The notes under the pieces are model-generated. The model was not told the origin of the DNA. It saw only the letters and a program-made list of their open reading frames with translations, and ran no database searches. Of a DNA stretch of 10,927 bases, positions 1 to 6,385 are shown one piece after another. This DNA is from an uncultured Eubacteriales bacterium (GTDB lineage: Bacteria; Bacillota; Clostridia; Oscillospirales; Acutalibacteraceae): NCBI GenBank assembly GCA_934445015.1, contig CAKSDJ010000047.1:1-10927 (forward strand). Direction: 5' to 3'. The position numbers were made by a program, and so were the translations under genes. Each line of letters begins with the position of its first letter. The first letter of the stretch is position 1.

Positions 1-1
1 C

Positions 2-457
2 GGTTTGCTTGACCGCATACTGACACGGCACGGTGTTTCAGATGAACAGAAAAACGCTGTTAAAAAGTACGCGGCGGCACAGCGTGACAGGGCAATTACC
101 GTGCTTAAAACCGAAACCGTTGAAGACGAAGTGCCGGTATTTACACCCGATGAATTTGAATTTGCTCCGCCGGTGCTTGAACTTTCGGGTGTGTTCTGCG
201 AAACAGATATTCAGTACAGCAAAACAGAATATGCCGCTCATCTTGAAGAGACAAAGGCGTTTGCCGACAGATACCCGAATTATATATTAAAGCAGTGTTC
301 AACACATACGTTTCGCAATTTGCAAATACTTATTCATGAGGGGCAATGGGTAATGGTGTCAAAAGGCAAGGCACCCGCAATTCACTTTGTAATACGGCAT
401 CCGAAACTGCGAAACGCAATAGAAAATTTTATTCCGCCGCTTACAGAGAATATTTAA
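2..457 (+). CDS. Putative transcriptional regulator, C-terminal part (5' end outside window)
   Basis: The open frame enters from the left edge, with a Gly codon at 2-4 before the first TTG, and ends at TAA 455-457. The TTG at 5 is therefore probably not the true start. About 151 residues are visible. There is a charged helical stretch near the left end, an acidic linker (EDEVPVFTPDEFEF), then a compact C-terminal region containing FRNLQILIHEGQWVMVSK and ending in IHFVIRHPKLRNAIENFIPP. From memory this C-terminal pattern resembles the effector part of clostridial helix-turn-helix regulators, but no HTH is visible here, so that assignment is inference. It could equally be an uncharacterised conserved domain. 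The gene converges on the DUF1846 gene and shares a terminator with it. That this is a real coding region is well supported; the function is not. Confidence 0.6.
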   Translation, partial: GLLDRILTRHGVSDEQKNAVKKYAAAQRDRAITVLKTETVEDEVPVFTPDEFEFAPPVLELSGVFCETDIQYSKTEYAAHLEETKAFADRYPNYILKQCSTHTFRNLQILIHEGQWVMVSKGKAPAIHFVIRHPKLRNAIENFIPPLTENI

Positions 458-463
458 AAAATA

Positions 464-501
464 AAAACCGCCGGTAACACAAAACTGTTTCCGACGGTTT
501 T
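464..501. terminator. Bidirectional intrinsic terminator between convergent genes
   Basis: The arms AAAACCGCCGG (464-474) and CCGACGGTTTT (491-501) pair over 11 positions with one mismatch. In minus-strand RNA, downstream of the DUF1846 gene, the stem is followed by a strong U-rich run (TTTTTATTTTTT). In plus-strand RNA the tail is only TTTT then AAAC, so termination of the left-hand gene may be weaker. Confidence 0.8.
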
Positions 502-530
502 AAACTTATTAAAATATAAAATTATCCGCT

Positions 531-2015
531 TTATGCGTGATAAAGTTTTTTTGTTTGATATTTGGGTTCGCAGGTAAGATTTACACCAAGCTTTTTAAAT
601 GTTTGTTCGTCAACGCGCGACAATATAATGGTTGAGTGAACTTCAAGACCTCTTAACTTTTCAACCTGATCAAGCGCTTTTTTTGCCGTTCCGTTTGTGG
701 CGGCACAAATTGAAAGTGCTATAAGTATTTCATCGATGTGGAGTCTGGGGTTATGGTTGCCGAGAATCTCTGTTTTCATACTTTGTATGGGTTCTATAAT
801 GGTGGGCGAGAGCAGCTCAATATCATCGGGTATACCGGCAAGTTCTTTTAAAACGTTAAGCAGCATTGATGAACTCGCGCCCAAAAGCGACGATGTTTTG
901 CCGGTAATTATTTTGCCGTTTTCAAGTTGAATTGCCGTAGCAGGTGAATTTGTAAGTTCTGCTTTATCAAGCGCTGCCTTAACTACAGGACGGTCACTTA
1001 TTGAAATATCCATTTGATTCATAAGCAATTCAATTTTTGCAACTTCGCTTTTTTCGCCGAGACCCTGCCTGACGTTGCATGCCGCATGATAGTAGCGGCG
1101 AATGATCTCCTGCTTGGCGGCACTGCTTACGGCTTCATCGTCACAGATGGCAAAGCCTGCCATATTAACGCCCATATCGGTAGGGCTTTTATACGGTGAC
1201 TCGCCCAAAATGCGCTGCATAATGGCATTAAGAACCGGAAAAATCTCAATATCGCGGTTGTAGTTGACTGTGGTTTTGCCGTACGCCTCAAGGTGAAACG
1301 GATCTATCATATTTATATCGCTGAGATCGGCTGTTGCGGCTTCATACGCAACATTTACGGGATGTTTAAGCGGAATATTCCATATAGGAAATGTTTCAAA
1401 CTTGGCATAGCCCGCTTTTATTCCGCGTTTGTGGTCCTGATAAAGCTGCGAAAGGCATGTAGCCATTTTGCCGCTGCCGGGGCCCGGTGCGGTGATTACA
1501 ACAAGTTTTCTTTTTGTTTCAATGTAATCGTTTTTACCGAAACCGTCATCGCTTACAATAAGCGAAATATCCGACGGATAATTTTTAATAGGATAATGAC
1601 GGTATGTTTTAATTCCGAGCGATTTAAGCCTGTTTTCAAATGCAAGCGCCAGCGGCTGCCCCGTGAAACAGGTTATAACAACACTGCCTACATAAAGACC
1701 TATACCTCTGAATGCGTCAATAAGCCGCAGGGTGTCAAGGTCATAAGTAATGCCGAGATCGCCACGGCGTTTGTTTTTTTCAATAGCGTCTGCATTTATC
1801 GCAATAACTATTTCTGCTTCGTCTTTAAGTTCAAGCAACATTCTTACTTTTGAGTCGGGTTTAAAACCCGGCAACACGCGTGAAGCGTGGTAATCGTCAA
1901 AAAGTTTGCCGCCGAACTCCATATAAAGTTTGCCGCCGAACATATTTATACGGTCGCGAATGTTCTGCGACTGTAAAGCGATGTATTTATCACTGTCAAA
2001 ACCTGTTTTTGCCAT
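531..2015 (-). CDS. DUF1846 (UPF0371) family protein
   Basis: This 494-residue protein matches the DUF1846/UPF0371 family in length and in recognisable stretches. These include the N-terminal MAKTGFDSDKYI and MFGGKLYMEFGGKLFDDYHA, the phosphate-loop-like APGPGSGKMATC at residues 176-187, and the DPFHLEAYG and YKSPTDMGVNMAG blocks at about 238-288. The start chosen is ATG at 2013-2015, with AAGGGG about 8 bases upstream. A longer frame to 2057 begins upstream of that ribosome site and crosses the predicted promoter and transcription start, so it was rejected. The family is conserved in Firmicutes and has solved structures, but I know of no established reaction. The glycine-rich loop suggests nucleotide or phosphate binding, which is inference. 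It is transcribed divergently from the hydrogenase maturation operon and appears monocistronic with its own promoter and terminator. No signal peptide or membrane segment is visible, so it is probably cytoplasmic. Confidence 0.93.
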   Translation of the reverse strand: MAKTGFDSDKYIALQSQNIRDRINMFGGKLYMEFGGKLFDDYHASRVLPGFKPDSKVRMLLELKDEAEIVIAINADAIEKNKRRGDLGITYDLDTLRLIDAFRGIGLYVGSVVITCFTGQPLALAFENRLKSLGIKTYRHYPIKNYPSDISLIVSDDGFGKNDYIETKRKLVVITAPGPGSGKMATCLSQLYQDHKRGIKAGYAKFETFPIWNIPLKHPVNVAYEAATADLSDINMIDPFHLEAYGKTTVNYNRDIEIFPVLNAIMQRILGESPYKSPTDMGVNMAGFAICDDEAVSSAAKQEIIRRYYHAACNVRQGLGEKSEVAKIELLMNQMDISISDRPVVKAALDKAELTNSPATAIQLENGKIITGKTSSLLGASSSMLLNVLKELAGIPDDIELLSPTIIEPIQSMKTEILGNHNPRLHIDEILIALSICAATNGTAKKALDQVEKLRGLEVHSTIILSRVDEQTFKKLGVNLTCEPKYQTKKLYHA

Positions 2016-2047
2016 ATACTGTACCCCTTGAAATTTAATACAGAATA

Positions 2048-2076
2048 AGTATATCAAAACATTATCTTTCTTGCAA
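2048..2076 (-). promoter_or_regulatory. Sigma-A type promoter of the DUF1846 gene
   Basis: Read on the minus strand, the -35 box TTGCAA (2076-2071) is followed by a 17-base spacer and TATACT (2053-2048). A TGA precedes the -10 box, forming an extended -10. Transcription should start near 2041, giving a leader of about 26 bases with the AAGGGG ribosome site. Confidence 0.75.
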
Positions 2077-2129
2077 GTAACTTTTTATATATTTTTTGAC
2101 AAAAAATTCTCTTTGGCGGCACAATATGC

Positions 2130-2158
2130 TTGATTTTATTCAGGGTTTGTGATATAAT
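2130..2158 (+). promoter_or_regulatory. Sigma-A type promoter of the hydrogenase maturation operon
   Basis: The -35 box TTGATT (2130-2135), a 17-base spacer and a perfect TATAAT (2153-2158) preceded by TGA form a strong extended -10 promoter. The start is expected near 2165. This leaves a leader of about 125 bases before the first gene, long for this genome segment, and it contains the attenuator-like structure described separately. Confidence 0.8.
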
Positions 2159-2193
2159 TCGCTTATTCTGACATTGAAATTTTTATTGAGATG

Positions 2194-2264
2194 AAAGATG
2201 CGCCGACAGTATAATTAAACTGTATATTGTAAGGACCGCATCTTTGTGCGGCCTTTTATTTTTG
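2194..2264 (+). promoter_or_regulatory. Attenuator or riboswitch-like leader with mutually exclusive hairpins
   Basis: Two RNA structures compete. The first is a closing stem AAAGATGCG (2194-2202) with CGCATCTTT (2237-2245), a perfect 9 bp. It encloses ACAGTATA (2206-2213) pairing with TATATTGT (2223-2230), 8 bp with one G-U, leaving CCG and AAGGAC unpaired between the stems. The second is a terminator hairpin at 2231-2255 followed by a U-rich tail. The terminator 5' arm shares bases 2237-2240 with the closing stem, and the closing stem also occupies the terminator loop, so only one can form. If the roughly 52-base upper structure is stabilised, for example by a ligand or protein, the terminator cannot form and the operon is expressed. 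I do not recognise a known riboswitch class. The signal is unknown. Confidence 0.65.
2231..2264 (+). terminator. Intrinsic terminator inside the hyd operon leader
   Basis: AAGG(A)CCGCA (2231-2240) pairs with TGCGGCCTT (2247-2255): 9 bp with a single bulged A and a six-base loop TCTTTG, followed by a T-rich tail to 2263. It lies between the promoter and the first gene, so it would act as an attenuator rather than an end-of-operon signal. Confidence 0.75.
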
Positions 2265-2289
2265 TAAAATTTGAAAGGGAAGTATTTTT

Positions 2290-2547
2290 ATGGGAACAAG
2301 AATTGCAGTGATTTCAATAATAGTTGAAAATCTGGACTCGGTTGAAGAACTTAACGGAATTTTGCATGATTACGGCAAGTACATAATAGGCAGAATGGGG
2401 CTGCCGTATCACAAGTGCAGCATAAGTATTTTAAGCGTTGCGGTCGACGCACCACAAGATGTTATAAGCGCACTTTCGGGCAAGATAGGTAAACTTTCGG
2501 GCGTGAGCGCAAAAACCGCATATTCAAACGTGATTACAAATGGATAA
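2290..2547 (+). CDS. TM1266-type putative regulator of the iron-only hydrogenase system
   Basis: This 85-residue protein matches the TM1266 family in length and pattern. It has an initial beta strand (RIAVISIIVEN), a helix with VEELNGILHDYGKYIIGRMGLPY at about 18-40, a second strand ISILSVAVD at about 45-53, and the ending LSGKIGKLSGVSAKTAYS. The fold of this family is known to be ACT/ferredoxin-like. It is labelled a putative regulator because it sits next to hydrogenase maturation genes; its biochemical role is not established. A GAAAGGGAAG ribosome site lies about 8 bases before the ATG. Its 3' end overlaps the hydE start by 8 bases (2540-2547), which indicates translational coupling. As first gene of the operon, directly behind the attenuator, it could be part of a feedback loop; that is inference. 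Confidence 0.9.
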   Translation: MGTRIAVISIIVENLDSVEELNGILHDYGKYIIGRMGLPYHKCSISILSVAVDAPQDVISALSGKIGKLSGVSAKTAYSNVITNG

Positions 2548-3592
2548 AAAACCGTTTGACCTGATTTGCCGCTTAGAAAACAAGCACAGCCTTTCTCTTG
2601 CTGAATATGAGTATCTTATAAAAAACCGCACCTATGAAATTGCCGGTTATGCAGCAAAAAAGGCCGATGCGGTAAGGCGTTCGATATACGGTAACGATGT
2701 ATATTTAAGAGGCCTTATCGAGATAAGCAATATTTGCAAAAACAATTGCCTTTACTGCGGAATACGTAAGGGAAACAGCGCTTGCGAACGTTACAGGCTT
2801 ACCCGTGATGAAATTCTTGATTGTTGTAAAAACGGATATAATTTGGGCTTCAGAACATTTGTGTTGCAGGGCGGCGAAGATCCGTATTACACCGATGACG
2901 TGCTGTGCGGTCTTGTTTCGGATATAAAGTCGCTTTATCCCGATTGTGCGATTACTCTTTCGCTGGGCGAGCGCTCGGACGATAGTTACACCGCGCTTTT
3001 TAATGCCGGAGCCGACCGTTATTTGCTGCGGCATGAAACTGCCGATAAGTCGCATTACCGAAAACTGCACCCTGACGAGATGTCGTTTGATAACCGTATT
3101 AAGTGTTTAAACACGCTTAAAAAAAAAGGGTTTCAGGTCGGTTGCGGATTTATGGTGGGTTCGCCCTATCAAACCGACCGCTGCCTTGCTGAAGACCTGA
3201 AATTTATCGAAGAATTCAAACCCGATATGTGCGGCATAGGTCCGTTTATAACACATAAACAGACCCCGTTTGCCGATAAACCGTCGGGCTCGCTGCAAAT
3301 GACGCTTTATTTATTGTCAATATTACGATTGATAAAACCAAACCTGCTTTTGCCGGCAACTACGGCGCTCGGCACTATTGACCCAAAAGGTCGCGAACTC
3401 GGAATTATGGCAGGCGCAAATGTTGTAATGCCCAATCTGTCACCCGTATCGGTGCGCAAAAAATATGAGTTGTACAACAATAAAATATGCACGGGCGAGG
3501 AGTCGGCTCAGTGCAAGCGGTGTCTTGATAAACGTATGGAATCCATAGGTTATAAAACGGTTACCGACCGAGGCGACCCTAAAAATATATAA
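2540..3592 (+). CDS. hydE: [FeFe]-hydrogenase maturase HydE (radical SAM)
   Basis: HydE is a cytoplasmic radical SAM enzyme that helps make the 2Fe subcluster of the hydrogenase H-cluster, acting on a cysteine-ligated Fe(CO)2CN synthon delivered by HydG. The 350-residue length is typical. The SAM cluster motif CX3CX2C is C66, C70 and C73 (CKNNCLYC). The SAM-binding GGEDP is at 111-115. A second C-terminal cysteine set, C317, C325 and C328 (CX7CX2C), matches the auxiliary cluster site seen in some HydE proteins, such as that of Thermotoga, and often lost in others. The ATG at 2540 overlaps the end of the TM1266 gene. HydG follows after 24 bases, so the genes are co-transcribed. A biotin synthase-like relative is unlikely given the operon. 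No residues appear to be missing. Confidence 0.96.
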   Translation: MDKKPFDLICRLENKHSLSLAEYEYLIKNRTYEIAGYAAKKADAVRRSIYGNDVYLRGLIEISNICKNNCLYCGIRKGNSACERYRLTRDEILDCCKNGYNLGFRTFVLQGGEDPYYTDDVLCGLVSDIKSLYPDCAITLSLGERSDDSYTALFNAGADRYLLRHETADKSHYRKLHPDEMSFDNRIKCLNTLKKKGFQVGCGFMVGSPYQTDRCLAEDLKFIEEFKPDMCGIGPFITHKQTPFADKPSGSLQMTLYLLSILRLIKPNLLLPATTALGTIDPKGRELGIMAGANVVMPNLSPVSVRKKYELYNNKICTGEESAQCKRCLDKRMESIGYKTVTDRGDPKNI

Positions 3593-3616
3593 ATTTGTTG
3601 TTAAGAGGTTATAAAA

Positions 3617-5065
3617 ATGTCAGTTTACGATCCAAAATCATTAAAAGCGGAAGAATTTATCTCGCACGATGAAATTCTTGAAACAATCAAATATGCCGAA
3701 GAAAACAAGCGCAACGTTGCTTTGATTGACAGTTTACTTGAAAAGGCACGCCCCCAAAAAACGGCAGACGGCACCCACTGCGCAGGTCTTACACACCGTG
3801 AAGCGTCGGTTCTGCTTGCGTGCGATATACCCGAGAAAGTTCAGGAAATGTATAAACTTGCCGAGGAGATAAAGCTGGCTTTTTACGGCAACCGAATTGT
3901 TATGTTTGCGCCGCTTTATCTTTCAAACTACTGTGTAAACGGCTGTGTTTATTGCCCTTATCATATGAAAAATAAGCACATAGCCCGTAAAAAACTTACG
4001 CAGGAAGAGGTGAAAAAAGAGGTAATAGCCTTGCAGGATATGGGTCACAAGCGCCTTGCGATAGAGGCAGGTGAAGACCCTGTAAATAACCCGATAGAAT
4101 ATATTTTGGAGTGTATAAAAACCATTTACGGCATTAAACACAAAAACGGTGCAATCCGGCGCGTAAACGTTAATATTGCGGCAACCACAGTAGAAAATTA
4201 CCGCAAACTTAAAGAGGCAGGCATAGGCACTTACATACTTTTTCAGGAGACATACAACAAAGAAAGCTATTTGCAGCTTCACCCAACTGGTCCTAAGCAC
4301 GATTACGCCTATCATACCGAGGCTATGGACAGGGCTATGGACGGCGGCATAGACGACGTAGGACTCGGTGTACTGTTCGGATTAGAGGGTTATCAGTATG
4401 AATTTGCCGGCATTTTAATGCACGCCGAACATTTAGAGGAGGTTCACGGAGTAGGTCCGCATACCATAAGCGTGCCGCGTGTAAAACGCGCCGATGATAT
4501 TGACCCCGATGTATTTGACAACGGTATACCCGATGAAATATTTGAAAAAATTATCGCCTGCATAAGAATAGCGGTTCCGTACACAGGTATGATAATTTCT
4601 ACCCGCGAGAGCGAGCAGGTTCGCAAAAACGTTTTAAAACTCGGCATTTCGCAGATCAGCGGTGCCTCAAGAACGTCGGTAGGCGGATACACCGAGGCTG
4701 AACGTCCGCATGATTCCGAGCAGTTTGACGTATCTGACCAACGCACCCTTGACGAGGTTGTAAACTGGTTAATGCAAATGGGCTATATTCCGTCATTTTG
4801 CACTGCGTGCTACCGTGAGGGCAGAACGGGCGACCGTTTTATGTCGCTTTGCAAAAACGGTCAGATATTGAACTGTTGCCACCCGAATGCGCTTATGACG
4901 CTTAGCGAATATCTTATAGATTACGCAAGTGAAAATACCAAAAAAACGGGATTTAAACTGATTGACCGCGAGCTTGAAAAGATTCCGAAAGATAAGGTAA
5001 GATCAATTGCCAAAGAAAACATAGCGGCTATTAAAAACTCAGATCGCCGCGATTTTCGCTTTTAA
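3617..5065 (+). CDS. hydG: [FeFe]-hydrogenase maturase HydG (tyrosine lyase, radical SAM)
   Basis: HydG splits L-tyrosine with S-adenosylmethionine to p-cresol and dehydroglycine, giving the CO and cyanide ligands of the H-cluster on a dangler iron. The 482 residues fit the family. The radical SAM motif CX3CX2C is C106, C110 and C113 in SNYCVNGCVYCPYH. A glycine-rich EAGEDP block follows. The C-terminal auxiliary cluster motif CX2CX22C is C395, C398 and C421, ending in the typical CHPNAL. This second motif separates HydG from its relative ThiH, which lacks it. AAGAGG precedes the ATG by 8 bases. It lies between hydE and hydF with gaps of 24 and 18 bases, the expected operon arrangement. It should be cytoplasmic and oxygen sensitive. 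Confidence 0.97.
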   Translation: MSVYDPKSLKAEEFISHDEILETIKYAEENKRNVALIDSLLEKARPQKTADGTHCAGLTHREASVLLACDIPEKVQEMYKLAEEIKLAFYGNRIVMFAPLYLSNYCVNGCVYCPYHMKNKHIARKKLTQEEVKKEVIALQDMGHKRLAIEAGEDPVNNPIEYILECIKTIYGIKHKNGAIRRVNVNIAATTVENYRKLKEAGIGTYILFQETYNKESYLQLHPTGPKHDYAYHTEAMDRAMDGGIDDVGLGVLFGLEGYQYEFAGILMHAEHLEEVHGVGPHTISVPRVKRADDIDPDVFDNGIPDEIFEKIIACIRIAVPYTGMIISTRESEQVRKNVLKLGISQISGASRTSVGGYTEAERPHDSEQFDVSDQRTLDEVVNWLMQMGYIPSFCTACYREGRTGDRFMSLCKNGQILNCCHPNALMTLSEYLIDYASENTKKTGFKLIDRELEKIPKDKVRSIAKENIAAIKNSDRRDFRF

Positions 5066-5083
5066 AATTTTGGAGGAAGTATT

Positions 5084-6295
5084 ATGAGTTTAAATCAAAC
5101 CGTTTCGGCAGAAAGGGTACATATAGGCTTTTTCGGTCTGCGAAACGCAGGCAAATCAAGCCTTGTGAATGCGGTCACGGGACAAAAACTGTCGCTTGTT
5201 TCCGACATTAAAGGCACTACGACCGACCCAGTAAAAAAAGCGATGGAACTTTTGCCTATGGGTCCCGTGGTCATTATAGATACACCGGGTTTTGACGATG
5301 TCGGCACGCTCGGCGAACAGCGTGTCGAAAGGGCGAAACAGATACTGCGTCAAACCGATATAGCGGTTTTGGTCATAGACAGCACGGTCGGCATTTCGGA
5401 TATTGACAGGCAACTGATTGATTTGTTCAAACAAAAAGAACTGCCGTATATAATCGCCTTTAATAAGGCGGATCTGCTGCCGCAAATTCCCGACGGCATA
5501 AAAAATGAAATTTACGTAAGCGCAAAAAGTAATTTTAATATTTATGAATTAAAAGAAAAAATCGCCGTTATGTCAAAAAACGGCAGTGGGGATAAAAAAA
5601 TACTTGCCGATCTGGTAAGCGCAAACGAAACTGCGGTTCTGGTAATACCTATTGATTCTTCTGCGCCTAAAGGCAGACTTATTTTACCGCAGCAGCAAAC
5701 CATTCGGGAGTTGCTTGACATAGGCGCTTCGGCGGTGATATCGCGTGAAACCGAACTTGAAGAAACCCTTAAAATGCTCAATAAAAAGCCAAGAATTGTA
5801 ATAACCGATTCGCAGGCATTCGGCGTGGTGTCAAAAATTGTACCCGATGATGTTTGGCTTACGTCGTTCTCTATTTTATTTGCGCGTTACAAGGGCGATC
5901 TTGAAACGGTTGTAAACGGTGCTGCCAGACTTGACACGTTAAAAGACGGCGATAAAATCCTTATTTCGGAGGGTTGTACTCATCACCGCCAGTGTAAAGA
6001 TATAGGCACCGTCAAACTGCCAGGTTGGATCAAAAATTACACCGGTAAAGAATTGGAGCTTTCATTTACTTCGGGCGGTGAATTCCCCGATGATACGTCT
6101 GAGTATGCGTTGGCTGTGCATTGCGGAGGCTGTATGCTTAACGAAAAAGAAATGAAATCACGGCTTGCAATATGCCGTGAAAGCGGTACCCCCGTAACAA
6201 ATTACGGTATTGCGATAGCGCAAATGCACGGAATACTAAAACGCTCTTTGCAGCCGTTTCCGCAAATTTCAAAATTACTTGATAAAAAACCTTAA
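5084..6295 (+). CDS. hydF: [FeFe]-hydrogenase maturation GTPase and scaffold HydF
   Basis: HydF carries the assembled 2Fe precursor and transfers it to apo-hydrogenase. All three parts are visible in 403 residues. The N-terminal GTPase domain has P-loop GLRNAGKS (18-25), switch TTTDP (45-49), DTPG (66-69), NKAD (127-130) and SAK (146-148). A middle dimerisation region follows from about 165. The C-terminal cluster domain has CTH at 298-300 and HCGGC at 346-350, which is the CxHx45HCxxC signature within the family range. The ribosome site GGAGGAAG is close to ideal. It is the last gene of the operon. No convincing terminator follows, so some read-through into the antiporter gene is possible. 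The structural hydrogenase gene is not adjacent in this window. Confidence 0.97.
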   Translation: MSLNQTVSAERVHIGFFGLRNAGKSSLVNAVTGQKLSLVSDIKGTTTDPVKKAMELLPMGPVVIIDTPGFDDVGTLGEQRVERAKQILRQTDIAVLVIDSTVGISDIDRQLIDLFKQKELPYIIAFNKADLLPQIPDGIKNEIYVSAKSNFNIYELKEKIAVMSKNGSGDKKILADLVSANETAVLVIPIDSSAPKGRLILPQQQTIRELLDIGASAVISRETELEETLKMLNKKPRIVITDSQAFGVVSKIVPDDVWLTSFSILFARYKGDLETVVNGAARLDTLKDGDKILISEGCTHHRQCKDIGTVKLPGWIKNYTGKELELSFTSGGEFPDDTSEYALAVHCGGCMLNEKEMKSRLAICRESGTPVTNYGIAIAQMHGILKRSLQPFPQISKLLDKKP

Positions 6296-6314
6296 CTTTT
6301 GTATAAATTTTTAC

Positions 6315-6343
6315 TTGTTTTTACAGGTTAATTGTGATATACT
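6315..6343 (+). promoter_or_regulatory. Promoter of the antiporter gene
   Basis: TTGTTT (6315-6320), a 17-base spacer and TATACT (6338-6343) preceded by TGA give an extended -10 promoter. The expected start near 6350 leaves a short leader of about 36 bases with a GAAGGGA ribosome site. It suggests the antiporter is expressed independently of the hyd operon. Confidence 0.7.
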
Positions 6344-6385
6344 TGCTCACATAAAAAATTTTAAGGTTATCAAGAAGGGATAAAT

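Noticed and set aside
1293..1853. Plus-strand open frame of 186 codons inside the DUF1846 gene.
   Set aside because: It is opposite to a well-supported gene, has no ribosome site or promoter, and its composition (many Cys, Phe, Arg, Asn) is typical of an antisense shadow.
2191..2214. Short open frame MKDAPTV-stop in the hyd leader, overlapping the left arm of the closing stem, as an attenuation leader peptide.
   Set aside because: Only a GAG lies directly against the ATG, with no spaced ribosome site, and the codons are not enriched for any amino acid. The RNA fold explains the region better, but it cannot be fully excluded.
2165..2264. The hyd leader as a fluoride, preQ1, T-box, NiCo or SAM riboswitch.
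   Set aside because: The size and visible conserved bases do not match what I recall of any of these: no T-box motif, no fluoride pseudoknot core, and too short for NiCo or SAM-I.
3923..4315. Minus-strand open frame of 130 codons inside hydG, hydrophobic in parts.
   Set aside because: It is fully covered by hydG on the other strand, has no start signals, and looks like a shadow of biased codon use.
2290..6295. The hyd operon as a biotin, thiamine or nitrogenase-type radical SAM cluster.
   Set aside because: HydG has the C-terminal CX2CX22C motif, HydF has the full GTPase plus CxHx45HCxxC signature, and the TM1266 gene is present, so hydrogenase maturation is the only good fit.
6288..6368. 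AACCTTAA (6288-6295) and TTAAGGTT (6361-6368) flanking the antiporter promoter, a third promoter-spanning inverted repeat.
   Set aside because: It is only 8 bp, AT-rich, and does not cover the ribosome site, so chance is a sufficient explanation.
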